A DNA stretch of 64,000 bases from positions 212,319 through 276,318 of the forward strand of contig NZ_WHNP01000007.1 of NCBI RefSeq assembly GCF_009362735.1. Reading direction: 5' to 3'. Position numbers and translations under genes: made by a program. This stretch comes from Paraburkholderia franconis. GTDB taxonomy: Bacteria > Pseudomonadota > Gammaproteobacteria > Burkholderiales > Burkholderiaceae. Below, in pieces: positions 35,681-45,225 of this stretch (the first letter of the stretch is position 1; each line of letters starts with the position of its first letter). The notes beneath the pieces were generated by a model. The model did not search any database, was not told the DNA's origin, and saw only the letters and a list, made by a program, of their open reading frames with translations.

Positions 35681-36679
35681 ATGATCCGCATTTCGACCCG
35701 CCGCGCACTGCGCGCGCTGCTTTGCGCGCGCCAGATCGCGCCGCGCGCTGCCCTTTCACACGTTCCCCCCGATTCCGCCGCCTTGCCGTTTCCGCGCGCA
35801 TCGAATGCGCTCGCGGCCGTGGCCGCGGTGACGATATTCGCCGCTGCGCAACCCGCCGCTGCGCAGGCCGTCTATCCGACGCCCGACGCTGCCGCCAGCG
35901 CGTTTGCCGACGCGCTCGCGACGAACGACCATCCGGCGATGGAGAAAGTGCTCGGCAAGAACTATGGCCGCTACATCCCGACCACCAACATTGGCGAGGA
36001 CGACATCTACACGTTCCTCGGGCAATGGGCGAAAGGCCATCAGATCGGCGACGATCCGGCGCCGCGCCACGGCCGCAAGAGCGTGCATCTGGCCGTCGGC
36101 ACGGACGGCTGGACGCTGCCGATTCCGATCGTGCAGAGCGCGCGCGGCTGGCAGTTCGATACGCCCGCCGCCACCGACGAGATGCTCACGCGCCGCATCG
36201 GCCGCAACGAGCGCGCGGCGATTCTCACGTCGCTCGCATACGTCGATGCGCAAAACGACTATCGAAGCCAGATGCAGCACTACGCGCAGAAGTTCATCAG
36301 CTCGCCCGGCCAGCGCGACGGACTCTACTGGCCCACTGCGCCCGGCGAACCCGAAAGCCCGCTCGGGCCGCTCGCCGCGACGATGCCGCATCAGGTCGCG
36401 CCGGGCGAAGCGTACAACGGCTATCACTACCGCATCCTCACGTCGCAGGGCGCGAACGCCGAGGGTGGCGCACAGAACTACGTGCAGGACGGCGCGCTGT
36501 CGAAAGGCTTCGGCCTCGTCGCGTGGCCGGCGGAGTATGGCAAGACGGGCGTGATGAGTTTCATCGTCAACCAGAACGGCCAGGTCTACCAGAAGAATCT
36601 CGGCGCGCAGACGTCACGCACGGCGAGCGCGATCACGTCGTTCAATCCCGATTCGTCGTGGACGACGACGCAGCCCTGA
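35681..36679 (+). CDS. DUF2950 secreted protein
   Basis: A 332-residue protein with an N-terminal export signal ending near residue 62 (VTIFAAAQPAAAQA; an unusually long leader, so the start may be further in, for example at a later codon). It then shows the DUF2950 features: TPDAAASAFADALATND, QNDYRSQMQHYAQKFISSPG and DGLYWPTAPGEPESPLGPL. Its partner is the DUF3300 gene 74 bp upstream, with the same direction and probably the same transcript. An AGGAGG-type ribosome site precedes the ATG. The function is unknown. A gap of about 346 bp to folD follows. Confidence 0.88.
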   Translation: MIRISTRRALRALLCARQIAPRAALSHVPPDSAALPFPRASNALAAVAAVTIFAAAQPAAAQAVYPTPDAAASAFADALATNDHPAMEKVLGKNYGRYIPTTNIGEDDIYTFLGQWAKGHQIGDDPAPRHGRKSVHLAVGTDGWTLPIPIVQSARGWQFDTPAATDEMLTRRIGRNERAAILTSLAYVDAQNDYRSQMQHYAQKFISSPGQRDGLYWPTAPGEPESPLGPLAATMPHQVAPGEAYNGYHYRILTSQGANAEGGAQNYVQDGALSKGFGLVAWPAEYGKTGVMSFIVNQNGQVYQKNLGAQTSRTASAITSFNPDSSWTTTQP

Positions 36680-36805
36680 ACGCGCATTGAACGTACCTTG
36701 AACGTGCGTTGAAATCTTCGCGATGACCGCGCGTCGCACTGGCCGCCTGCCCCGGCGGCGGCCAGTGCGCTGGTCCACGGAGCCAACCGAACCCATCCCC
36801 GACGG

Positions 36806-36811
36806 TATAAT
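36806..36811 (+). promoter_or_regulatory. possible folD -10 element
   Basis: A TATAAT lies about 215 bases before the folD start, without a clear -35 box. The 36680-37025 gap shows no gene; if this box is used, folD would have a leader of about 210 bases. Confidence 0.35.
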
Positions 36812-37025
36812 GTCGAACTTCGCTGCGGCGCGGTTTTCGCGCCGTGCGCTTTTCGGCACGCGACCTGTTCCTGCCTCCGAGCGCCATCCGTGCGATTCGC
36901 GACGGCCGCGCGAGAGCGCATGTCGCGAACGCGCGCGCAGCAGGCGCTGCATGCGCGGCAACGTGATCACACGCCCCGCGCCTGCCCGCGCCGCACGCAT
37001 TCCGAACACCGTATCTCGACCGACC

Positions 37026-37883
37026 ATGACAGCCAAACTGATCGACGGCATCGCCCTTTCCAAGACCCTGCGCGCCGACGTCGCCACGCGCGCCGCCGCC
37101 CTCACCGCCCGCGGACATCAGCCCGGTCTTGCCGTCGTGCTCGTCGGCGACAATCCCGCCAGCGAGGTCTACGTCCGCAACAAGGTGAAGGCCTGCGAGG
37201 ACAACGGACTCTTCTCGTCGTACGACCGCTATCCCGCCACCATGACGGAAGCGGAATTGCTCGCGCGCATCGACGAGCTCAACCGCGATCCGAAGATTCA
37301 CGGCATCCTCGTGCAATTGCCGCTGCCCGCGCATATCGACAGCCACAAGGTGATCGAAGCGATCGCGCCCGAGAAGGACGTCGACGGCTTTCACGTCGCG
37401 AACGCGGGCGCGCTGATGACGGGCAAGCCGCTCTTTCGCCCGTGCACGCCGTATGGCGTGATGAAGATGTTCGAAGCGTACGGCATCGAATTGAAGGGAG
37501 CGAACGCCGTCGTGATCGGGCGTTCGAACATCGTCGGCAAGCCGATGGCGCTGCTGCTGCTCCAGGCGAACGCGACGGTGACGGTCTGCCACAGCAAGAC
37601 GCGCGATATCGCCGCGTACACCCGTGATGCCGATATCGTCGTGGTCGCGACGGGCCTGCGCAACACGCTGACCGCCGACATGGTGAAACCCGGCGCAACC
37701 GTGATCGACGTCGGCATGAATCGCGACGACCTCGGCAAGCTGTGCGGCGACGTCGACTTCGCGAACGTCAAGGAAGTGGCCGGCCACATCACGCCCGTGC
37801 CGGGCGGCGTCGGCCCGATGACGATCACGATGCTGCTCGTCAACACGATCGAAGCCGCCGAACGCGCGGCGGGCAACGCCTGA
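37026..37883 (+). CDS. folD: FolD, methylenetetrahydrofolate dehydrogenase/cyclohydrolase
   Basis: Bifunctional enzyme that interconverts 5,10-methylene-THF and 10-formyl-THF in one-carbon metabolism. The 285-residue product has the family signatures [13 protein letters not shown] (with the catalytic Lys), [10 protein letters not shown] and the NADP-binding [14 protein letters not shown], and ends with the PGGVGPMT motif. The length is normal. It is convergent with the acyltransferase gene 90 bp downstream. Confidence 0.97.
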   Translation: MTAKLIDGIALSKTLRADVATRAAALTARGHQPGLAVVLVGDNPASEVYVRNKVKACEDNGLFSSYDRYPATMTEAELLARIDELNRDPKIHGILVQLPLPAHIDSHKVIEAIAPEKDVDGFHVANAGALMTGKPLFRPCTPYGVMKMFEAYGIELKGANAVVIGRSNIVGKPMALLLLQANATVTVCHSKTRDIAAYTRDADIVVVATGLRNTLTADMVKPGATVIDVGMNRDDLGKLCGDVDFANVKEVAGHITPVPGGVGPMTITMLLVNTIEAAERAAGNA

Positions 37884-37973
37884 ACGGTCCTCGGGACAAC
37901 CGCGCTCGTTCGTCGGATCGCGCGGGTCGGCCTTAGCCATCCGCGCGCGTGCAGTCAGCGGATCAACGCGTCA

Positions 37974-39134
37974 TCAGAAAGGCGGCCAGCGGACGGTCAG
38001 ATCCGCTGCCGACGTCGGCGCGCTTTCGGCCGTCGCGTCGCGCTCGAGTTTGCGGGCCGCGCTGCGTGCGAGCCGCGCGCGGCACCAGTTCATCGCGGGC
38101 CGCTCGATCCAGCGCGACGACAGCGCCGCGCACGCAAGAATGAATGGCGCGCTGACCAGTATCGACAGCATCGGAGGCATGCGCGGCGCGAGGGCCGCCA
38201 CGCACTGCTGCACCATGAACCCATACAGATAGATCGCGTACGAATAGTCGTGGCGCGGCACCCAGCGGCGCAGCGACGGCGTCGCGCTCACCCACAACAG
38301 TCCGTAGACGAACGCGAGATAGAACAGCGCTTGCGCGCCTGCCGTATCGCGAAACACGAGAAACACCAGCATCAGTCCGAGCGCGGCCAGGCCGTTGATG
38401 TTGACGTGCTCGCGCCATCCATACAGCAGCATGCCAAGAAAGAAAAACGGCTCGGGGAAGAACGAATAGCCGCCCGCCTTCTCCGCGAAATCGCGCCAGC
38501 CGACATGCAGCTCCGCCACGTTCACACGCAGCGAAAACGCGGCCGCCGCAAGCAGCACGGCGATCAAGCTGCCCTTGCGCGTCGACAGCAGACCGAACAC
38601 GCCCGTGACCAGCACGAGCAGATAGCAGCGCACTTCGAGCGGCAACGTCCATAGCGGAGCGCACACATCGTGTGCGAAGCGGTTGTGCTCGAACACGCCC
38701 GGCAACGTCCAGCCGCGCTTCATCACGAGCGTCGAGAAATAGTCGAGGTTGCGCCACGTGATACCCGAAGCAAAATAGTCGTGCAGTGTGAGCGTCGTGA
38801 AGATCGGCCCGACGACGAAGATCGCCGCCAGCGACGCGCCGACCAGAGCCGGCAGCAGACGCGCAAGACGCAACACGATGAAGCGCGGCACCGAGCGCTG
38901 CCTGTCGAAGCTCGCGCTGACCAGCAGTCCGCTCAGCAGAAAGAATGCGTACACGCCGAGACTGCCCGCGCCGTCGAACCCCAGCGCGGACGCGACGCCG
39001 TCGGTCGCGTCCGTCCTCTGGATCACGTAAGCATGGCAATAGACGACGGCGCACGCGGCGACCAGTCGCACGAGATCGAAGTTGTTGGCGTCGCGAGCGA
39101 GCGCGCGCGAGAGAGTGCTCGAATGCGGAGTCAT
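37974..39134 (-). CDS. Acyltransferase_3-family membrane protein
   Basis: A 386-residue integral-membrane acyltransferase with about ten hydrophobic segments. It starts MTPHSSTLSRALARDANNFD and shows the family's early DLVRLVAACAVVYCHAYV with a His in the first helix, and GVYAFFLLSGLLVSASF in the next. Such proteins O-acetylate exopolysaccharides, LPS or other cell-surface sugars; the substrate cannot be inferred, because no polysaccharide genes surround it. The ATG at 39134 is favoured over an open frame that extends further into the prlC upstream region. Confidence 0.85.
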   Translation of the reverse strand: MTPHSSTLSRALARDANNFDLVRLVAACAVVYCHAYVIQRTDATDGVASALGFDGAGSLGVYAFFLLSGLLVSASFDRQRSVPRFIVLRLARLLPALVGASLAAIFVVGPIFTTLTLHDYFASGITWRNLDYFSTLVMKRGWTLPGVFEHNRFAHDVCAPLWTLPLEVRCYLLVLVTGVFGLLSTRKGSLIAVLLAAAAFSLRVNVAELHVGWRDFAEKAGGYSFFPEPFFFLGMLLYGWREHVNINGLAALGLMLVFLVFRDTAGAQALFYLAFVYGLLWVSATPSLRRWVPRHDYSYAIYLYGFMVQQCVAALAPRMPPMLSILVSAPFILACAALSSRWIERPAMNWCRARLARSAARKLERDATAESAPTSAADLTVRWPPF

Positions 39135-39558
39135 CGGGATGCTACCTGCTGCGAAGCGGCCGCCGCGCAACGGCGAGCGGCAATGGAAGGATGCGCAATC
39201 GGCACGAACGACAGGTACGCGCGAGACACGCAAGACACACGCAAGACACACGCGAGACGCGCGCGCCGACCGTTCAACGATGCGCGAAAATTGCTGTTGC
39301 GACCGTTCGCTTGCCCACTTTCCCGTTCTGGTACAAATATCCGTGAGCCCGCAGCTTCTGCGCACGGGCGGCAGTTCTGATAATTTGTGCTGCAACCGAT
39401 CGATCCCGGCTGGAAATGGCGAATGGCGCCCCAATATGCGTCGCAGGACGCCAGACGACGGCCCGCATGTGCGCGGGCCGTGCCATGCGCGCCGCTCCGT
39501 TTCGGGCCCGGCTGACCGTCATCCGGGCCTTCACTCAACGCGTCAGACAGGAAGCAAT
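39135..39558. other. gap between acyltransferase and prlC with a short repeat and hairpin
   Basis: An 11-bp unit CAAGACACACG is tandemly repeated near 39229-39260, with degenerate flanking copies. A hairpin (ACGGCCCGC/GCGGGCCGT, 9 bp) sits at 39458-39481. A GATAAT hexamer at 39379-39384 may be the prlC -10. No gene is supported. Confidence 0.55.
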
Positions 39559-41673
39559 ATGTCCACATCCCAATCGACATCCGGCAATCCGCTCCTCGAT
39601 TTCTCCGATCTGCCGCGCTTTGGCGAGATCCGCCCCGAACACGTGACGCCTGCCCTCGACGTGCTGCTCGCGGATGCGAACGCCGCCGTCGACCGCGCGA
39701 GCGAGCCGTCGACGCCCGCGTCGTGGGCCGACGTCGTCGAGCCCGTCGAACGCGCGACGGAGCCGCTGTCGCGCGCTTGGGGCGTGATCGGCCATCTGAA
39801 TGCCGTCGCCGATACGCCGGAACTGCGCGCCGTCTACGGCGAGAACCTGCCGCGCGTCACCGAGTTCTGGTCGAGCGTTGGACAGAATCTCGCGCTGTAC
39901 GAGAAGTACAAGTCGATCGCCGCCGCCAGCGATTTCGAATCGCTGACGGGCGAGCGCAAGAAGATTCTGAACAATGCGCTGCGTGACTTCCGGCTGTCGG
40001 GCGCCGAACTGCCCGAAGACCAGAAGCCGCGTTTCGCGGAGCTGCAGGAACGTCAGGCCGCGCTGTCGAAGGCGTTTTCGGATCACGTGCTCGACGCGAC
40101 CAATGCATACGCGTATATCGCCGAAAGCCAGGACGAACTGGCCGGGCTGCCCGAAGACGTGATCGCAGCCGCTCGCGAAGCGGCCGAGCGCGACGGCAAG
40201 AGCGGCTGGAAGTTCACGCTGCATTTCCCGTCGTACTTCCCGGTGATGCAGTACTCGGAAAACCGCGCGATGCGCGAGACGATGTACCGCGCCTACGTCA
40301 CGCGCGCGTCCGAGCTCGGTCCGCAATACGGCAAGGGCAACGGCGACTGGGACAACACCGCGAACATCGCCGAAAGCCTGAAGCTGCGCGAAGAAGAAGC
40401 GCATATGCTCGGCTACAAAAACTTCGCCGAAGTGTCGCTCGCGCCGAAGATGGCCGAGTCGCCCGAGCAGGTGATGACGTTCCTCGAAGACCTCGCGACG
40501 CGCGCGCGTCCGCATGCCGAGCACGACTGGCAGGAGCTGCGCGAGTTCGCCGCGAGCGAGCTGGGCCTCGGCGAATTGCAGCCATGGGATGTCGCGTTCG
40601 CCGCCGAGCGTCTGCGTCAGAAGCGCTACTCGTTTTCCGAAAACGAAGTGAAGCAATACTTCCCGGAAGACACGGTGCTCAAGGGCCTGTTCAAGGTCAC
40701 GGAGACGCTCTTCGGCGTAAAGATCCGTCGCGACGAAGCGGCGACGTGGCATCCGGACGTGCGCTTCTTCCGCGTCGAGAATCAGGACGGCGGCCTCGTC
40801 GCGCAGTTCTATCTCGACCCGTACGCGCGCGAAGGCAAGCGCGGCGGCGCATGGATGGACGATGCGCGCTCGCGGCGCAAGCCCGTCGACGGCGCGGTGC
40901 AGACGCCCGTCGCGTATCTGACGTGCAACTTCTCGGCGCCCGTGGGCGGCAAGCCCGCGTGCTTCACACACGACGAAGTGATCACCCTCTTCCACGAATT
41001 TGGACACGGGCTGCATCACATGCTGACGCGCGTCGACGAACTGGGCGTGTCGGGCATCAACGGCGTCGAATGGGATGCCGTCGAGCTGCCGTCGCAGTTC
41101 ATGGAAAACTTCTGCTGGGAGTGGGACGTGCTGAGCGACATGACTTCGCACGTCGATACCGCGAAGCCGCTGCCGCGCGAACTGTTCGACAAGATGCTTG
41201 CCGCGAAGAACTTCCAGAGCGGTCTGGGCACGCTGCGTCAGATCGTGTTCTCGATGTTCGACATGAAGCTGCACGTCGACTTCGACACGTCCGGTGCAAA
41301 GAGCGCGAACGATCTCGCGCGCGAAATCAACGAACGCTTCCACGTGATTCCGCAGGCCGCGTTCTCGCGCTGGCCGAATACGTTCAGCCATATCTTCGCG
41401 GGCGGCTACGCGGCGGGCTACTACAGCTACAAATGGGCTGAAGTGCTCTCCGCCGATGCGTATGCGGCATTCGAAGAAGCCGCGCAGTCGGGCACGGGCA
41501 GCGTGCTCGACGCGGCGACGGGCACGCGGTATCGCAAGGAGATTCTCGAAGTGGGCGGCAGCCGTCCCGCGATGGAATCGTTCAAGGCATTCCGCGGCCG
41601 AGAGCCGAATATCGACGCGCTGCTGCGTCACAACGGCATGGCGCCTGGCGCCGTGCCTGGGGCGGCGCATTGA
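39559..41673 (+). CDS. prlC: Oligopeptidase A (M3 metallopeptidase)
   Basis: A zinc metallopeptidase of 704 residues that degrades signal peptides and other oligopeptides in the cytosol. The active-site HEFGH zinc motif is at residues 479-483 (FHEFGHGLHH), with the third ligand Glu in the following helix. I start at the ATG at 39559 (MSTSQSTSGNPLLDFSDL), which has a CAGGAAG ribosome site; the open frame begins much earlier but that part is non-coding. It is the only gene in its transcript; a terminator at 41760 separates it from xth. Confidence 0.96.
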   Translation: MSTSQSTSGNPLLDFSDLPRFGEIRPEHVTPALDVLLADANAAVDRASEPSTPASWADVVEPVERATEPLSRAWGVIGHLNAVADTPELRAVYGENLPRVTEFWSSVGQNLALYEKYKSIAAASDFESLTGERKKILNNALRDFRLSGAELPEDQKPRFAELQERQAALSKAFSDHVLDATNAYAYIAESQDELAGLPEDVIAAAREAAERDGKSGWKFTLHFPSYFPVMQYSENRAMRETMYRAYVTRASELGPQYGKGNGDWDNTANIAESLKLREEEAHMLGYKNFAEVSLAPKMAESPEQVMTFLEDLATRARPHAEHDWQELREFAASELGLGELQPWDVAFAAERLRQKRYSFSENEVKQYFPEDTVLKGLFKVTETLFGVKIRRDEAATWHPDVRFFRVENQDGGLVAQFYLDPYAREGKRGGAWMDDARSRRKPVDGAVQTPVAYLTCNFSAPVGGKPACFTHDEVITLFHEFGHGLHHMLTRVDELGVSGINGVEWDAVELPSQFMENFCWEWDVLSDMTSHVDTAKPLPRELFDKMLAAKNFQSGLGTLRQIVFSMFDMKLHVDFDTSGAKSANDLAREINERFHVIPQAAFSRWPNTFSHIFAGGYAAGYYSYKWAEVLSADAYAAFEEAAQSGTGSVLDAATGTRYRKEILEVGGSRPAMESFKAFRGREPNIDALLRHNGMAPGAVPGAAH

Positions 41674-41759
41674 CGGTGCTGCGGATGCGGACAGGGGCGC
41701 GCAGCCGGCGCGCCCGCGCGTAGCGCTTCAACGCAGGCGCTCGCGAGTTCTGCTGCAAG

Positions 41760-41790
41760 GCGGGTTCGGGATGACCGGACCCGCTTTTTT
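41760..41790 (+). terminator. prlC terminator
   Basis: GCGGGTTCGG and CCGGACCCGC pair (one G-T wobble) and are followed by six T. Confidence 0.88.
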
Positions 41791-41804
41791 ATTCGCGCGT
41801 GTGC

Positions 41805-42581
41805 TTATTCCGTCAACGCGGTGACGGGCGCGTGATCCGAAGGCTGATCCCACTTGCGCGGCGTCTTGTCGACATCGCAATGCGTGCAGCTCGCCGCGAG
41901 CGGCTTCGACAGCAGAATGTGGTCGATGCGCAGCCCCGCATTGCGGCGGAACGCGAGCATCCGGTAGTCCCACCACGTGAAGGTTTTCTCAGGCTGCTCG
42001 AAGAGCCGGAACGAATCGACGAGGCCGAGTTCGATGAGGCGCTGGAACTGCGCGCGCTCTTCCGGCGACACGAGGTTCTGCCCTTCCCACGCCTTTGGAT
42101 CATGCACGTCGCGGTCTTCGGGCGCGATGTTGTAGTCGCCGAGCAGCGCGAGCTTCGGATACTGCGCCAGTTCGCCCGCGATCCAGTCGTGCAGCGCATC
42201 GAGCCAGCGCAGCTTGTACGCGAACTTGTCGGTGCCGGGCGCCTGGCCGTTCGGGAAGTAAGCGGAGATCACGCGCACGCCATCGATGGTTGCGGCGATC
42301 ACGCGCTGCTGCGGGTCGTCGAAGCCGGGAATGTTGCGCACGATGTTGCTTTCATCGACGCTCACGCCGTCGCGCACGAGGATGCCGACGCCGTTATAGG
42401 TCTTCTGTCCCGCGAACCAGCTGCGGTAGCCCTTTGCTTCGAGTTCGGCGCGCGGAAATTTTTCGTCGGGCAGCTTCAGTTCCTGAAGACACAGCACGTC
42501 GGTCTGGCTGAGTTCGAGCCAGTCGATCACATGCTGCTGACGAACCTTCAGGGAGTTCACGTTCCACGTGGCTAATTTCAT
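41805..42581 (-). CDS. xth: Exodeoxyribonuclease III
   Basis: AP endonuclease/3'-5' exonuclease (EEP superfamily), 258 residues. It starts MKLATWNVNSLKVRQQHVID, a typical family start, with the metal-binding Glu34 in LQELKLPD and the LLGDYNIAPED and SDHAPV motifs carrying the catalytic Asp and His residues. It repairs abasic sites and removes 3' blocks. It is convergent with prlC; the initiator tRNA gene lies upstream on the same strand and has its own terminator. Confidence 0.95.
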   Translation of the reverse strand: MKLATWNVNSLKVRQQHVIDWLELSQTDVLCLQELKLPDEKFPRAELEAKGYRSWFAGQKTYNGVGILVRDGVSVDESNIVRNIPGFDDPQQRVIAATIDGVRVISAYFPNGQAPGTDKFAYKLRWLDALHDWIAGELAQYPKLALLGDYNIAPEDRDVHDPKAWEGQNLVSPEERAQFQRLIELGLVDSFRLFEQPEKTFTWWDYRMLAFRRNAGLRIDHILLSKPLAASCTHCDVDKTPRKWDQPSDHAPVTALTE

Positions 42582-42654
42582 CGCTCGTTCTCGTTCTCTC
42601 GGGTGCCGGATGGAATCTTACCGCGATCGCGCAGCGCGGCTCCGTGCGCAAATA

Positions 42655-42694
42655 AAAAAGCAAAAGCCCGCAACGCTTGCGGCGATGCGGGCTT
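42655..42694 (-). terminator. tRNA-fMet terminator
   Basis: On the minus strand AAGCCCGCA and TGCGGGCTT form a 9-bp stem, followed by TTGCTTTTTT, just after the tRNA gene. Confidence 0.88.
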
Positions 42695-42737
42695 CGAATG
42701 CTGAGGCCGTGTGGAGCAGGACACGATGCCATGAAAC

Positions 42738-42814
42738 TGGTTGCGGGGACAGGATTTGAACCTGTGACCTTCGGGTTATGAGCCCGACGAGCTGCCAGAC
42801 TGCTCCACCCCGCG
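42738..42814 (-). tRNA. initiator tRNA-Met (CAU)
   Basis: 77 nt with encoded CCA. The acceptor stem reads CGCGGGG at the 5' side and CCCCGCA at the 3' side, giving the unpaired C1:A72 of initiator tRNAs. The anticodon loop is CTCATAA, framed by a stem with three G-C pairs (CGGG/CCCG), another initiator mark. It is transcribed alone, minus strand, with its own terminator. Confidence 0.97.
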
Positions 42815-42957
42815 TCAGAGGAAGCGAATTGTACTGACACCTGCGGCACGCGTCAAACACTTGAGCGATTTTTTTAACCATCTTCTGCTAGAGGCCGGCG
42901 ACGCTGGCGTATCAGGCACTCATTACACGGACTCCCTGCGCGGATTCACAGAAGGAT

Positions 42958-43662
42958 TCACTGCGTGTTCGCTTCGATCGCCCAGTCGACGGCCCTTTGC
43001 GCATGCAGCGCCGTCGTATCGAAGACGGGCAGCGCGGAGTCGTCCTGCTTGACCAGCAGCGTGATCTCCGTGCAGCCCAGGATGACGGCCTGCGCGCCGC
43101 GCGCTTTCAAGTCCTCGATCACGTTTCGATAGATCTCGCGCGAAGGCGGCTCGATCACGCCATGACACAGTTCGTCGTAGATGATCCGGTGCACGTTCGC
43201 ACGGCCCTCGTCACCGGGGACCAGCGTATCGAGCCCGAAACGCTCGCGCAGGCGCCCGGCGTAGAACGTCTGCTCCATCGTGTAGCGCGTGCCGAGCAAC
43301 CCGACACGCTCGACACCCGCCGCGCGCAGCGCTTCGCCCGTCGGATCGGCGATGTGCAGAAAAGGCACGGTGATCGCCGCTTCGATGGCTTCGTACACGC
43401 GGTGCATCGTGTTCGTCGCGAGCAGCACGAGATCGGCGCCGCCGCGCTCCAGTTGCCGCGCGGCATCGGCCATCTGCGCGCCGAGCGCATGCCAGTCTCC
43501 CGCGCGCTGATTTGCTTCGACGGGCGCGAAATCGACCGTCAGCATCAGGCTGCGCGCGTTGTGATGGCCGCCGAGGCGCGCCTTTGCGTGACGGTTCATC
43601 AGCCGGTAGTACTCGGCCGACGATTCCCAGCTCATCCCGCCGATCACGCCTATCGTCTTCAT
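42958..43662 (-). CDS. Asp/Glu racemase family, YgeA type
   Basis: A 234-residue amino-acid racemase-like enzyme (MKTIGVIGGMSWESSAEYYR). In classical PLP-independent racemases two cysteines act as the acid/base pair. Here the first position is Thr83 (LLATNTM) and the second is Cys197 (ILGCTEI). The same Thr83/Cys197 pair and numbering are reported for E. coli YgeA (L-aspartate/glutamate-specific or broad racemase), from memory. It diverges from the CodA-like deaminase gene. It may make or convert D-amino acids; the substrate is not fixed by the sequence. Confidence 0.88.
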   Translation of the reverse strand: MKTIGVIGGMSWESSAEYYRLMNRHAKARLGGHHNARSLMLTVDFAPVEANQRAGDWHALGAQMADAARQLERGGADLVLLATNTMHRVYEAIEAAITVPFLHIADPTGEALRAAGVERVGLLGTRYTMEQTFYAGRLRERFGLDTLVPGDEGRANVHRIIYDELCHGVIEPPSREIYRNVIEDLKARGAQAVILGCTEITLLVKQDDSALPVFDTTALHAQRAVDWAIEANTQ

Positions 43663-43857
43663 ATCGCTTCGTGCCCGTTCATGTTGGTTGTGTCCCGTCC
43701 GCCGAGTATAGGACGGCGGCGCGCGCAAGCGGTACGGATCGCGTGCTGCCGGCCGGTACAGCACGGTCGTTTGTCCTATGCCGTCGGGACGATGCCGGAT
43801 CAACGCCACACGCACTTCTTCCGCCGATAGAATCGACGTCATGCAAAGGAGCCGCCC

Positions 43858-45147
43858 ATGGACCTGATCATCCGTCGTGCCGTATTGCCGCGCAGCGCAG
43901 CACAACCGAATGGCCCCGTCGATATCGGCATCGAGGGCGGCCGCATCGCCGCCATCCAGCCGACGCTCGCTGCCACCGCGCGCGAAGAAATCGACGCGAA
44001 CGGCTCGCTCGTCACGCCGCCATTCGTCGATGCACATTTCCATATGGACGCGACCCTCTCGTATGGCTTGCCGCGCGTGAACGAGTCGGGCACCTTGCTC
44101 GAAGGCATCGCACTATGGGGCGAGTTGAAGCCGCATCTCACGCAGGAAGCGCTGGTCGCTCGCGCGTTGCAGTATTGCGATTGGGCCGTCGCGCGCGGGC
44201 TGCTGGCCATCCGCACGCACGTCGATGTGTGCGACGAGCGCCTGCTCGCCGTCGAAGCGCTGCTCGAAGTGAAGCGCCGCGTTGCGCCATATATGGATCT
44301 GCAACTGGTCGCGTTTCCGCAAGACGGACTGCTGCGCAGCGCGGGCGCGTTCGACAACCTCAAGCGCGCGATCGCGATGGGCGTCGACGTAGTCGGCGGC
44401 ATTCCGCATTTCGAGCGCACGATGACGGACGGCGCGGAGTCGGTGCGCCTGCTATGCGAGTTCGCGGCCGAGAAAGGCTTGCGCGTCGACATGCATTGCG
44501 ACGAGTCGGACGACCCGATGTCGCGCCATATCGAAACACTTGCCGCGCAGGCCCACCGTCTCGGCATGCAAGGACGCGTGACGGGCTCGCATCTGACGTC
44601 GATGCATTCGATGGACAACTACTACGTCAGCAAGCTGCTGCCGCTGATGCGCGAGGCAGGCGTCGCGGCCGTCGCGAATCCGCTGATCAACATCACGCTG
44701 CAAGGGCGTTCGGATACGTATCCGAAGCGGCGCGGCATGACGCGCGTGCCGGAGATGATGGCGGCGGGTATCGACGTCGCGTTCGGTCACGATTGCGTGA
44801 TGGACCCGTGGTACAGCCTCGGCTCCGGCGACATGCTCGAAGTCGCGCATATGGGCTTGCACGTCGCGCAGATGACGGGCATCGATGCGATGCATGCGTG
44901 CTTCGATGCCGTCACGGCAAACGCGGCGCGTATCCTCGGGCTCGAGCGTTATGGCGTCGAGCCGGGATGCGATGCGAACCTCGTCGTGCTCGATGCGCGC
45001 GATGCCGTCGAAGCGATACGCTTGCGCGCGGCGCGGCTCGCCGTCGTGAGTCGAGGGAAAGTAGTGAGCCGCGCGCCGGCGGCGCGGGCGCAGTTGTCGC
45101 TCGAAGGACGGCCAGTGGAAGTGGACTTCAAGCTGCATCGCGAATAA
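43858..45147 (+). CDS. CodA-like cytosine deaminase, Asp314 replaced by Cys
   Basis: A 429-residue amidohydrolase that aligns along its length with E. coli cytosine deaminase. Metal and catalytic residues are kept: His60 and His62 (DAHFHMD), His213 and the catalytic Glu216 (HCDESDD), a histidine in GSHLTSMH and Asp312 in FGHDCVMDPWY. The residue after that Asp, Asp314 in CodA, is Cys313 here. CodA relatives lacking this Asp were reported to deaminate 5-methylcytosine to thymine. The protein may therefore act on 5-methylcytosine or another 5-substituted pyrimidine rather than cytosine. No permease or other pyrimidine gene is beside it. A terminator follows. Confidence 0.9.
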   Translation: MDLIIRRAVLPRSAAQPNGPVDIGIEGGRIAAIQPTLAATAREEIDANGSLVTPPFVDAHFHMDATLSYGLPRVNESGTLLEGIALWGELKPHLTQEALVARALQYCDWAVARGLLAIRTHVDVCDERLLAVEALLEVKRRVAPYMDLQLVAFPQDGLLRSAGAFDNLKRAIAMGVDVVGGIPHFERTMTDGAESVRLLCEFAAEKGLRVDMHCDESDDPMSRHIETLAAQAHRLGMQGRVTGSHLTSMHSMDNYYVSKLLPLMREAGVAAVANPLINITLQGRSDTYPKRRGMTRVPEMMAAGIDVAFGHDCVMDPWYSLGSGDMLEVAHMGLHVAQMTGIDAMHACFDAVTANAARILGLERYGVEPGCDANLVVLDARDAVEAIRLRAARLAVVSRGKVVSRAPAARAQLSLEGRPVEVDFKLHRE

Positions 45148-45190
45148 AAAAGCGGCTCGATGGCGAGTGGCGCCGTCGAGCCGCTTTCGT
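45148..45190. terminator. bidirectional terminator, deaminase/ntrC
   Basis: AAGCGGCTCGA and TCGAGCCGCTT form an 11-bp stem around a 15-base loop, with A-rich and T-rich flanks serving both convergent genes. Confidence 0.9.
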
Positions 45191-45225
45191 TTCCATCACC
45201 TGAGCGCAGTGAAAAGCGCCAGCGC

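Noticed and set aside
36680..37025. A riboswitch in the long folD leader
   Set aside because: No known folate-type aptamer pattern could be recognised by eye, and THF riboswitches are not expected in proteobacteria.
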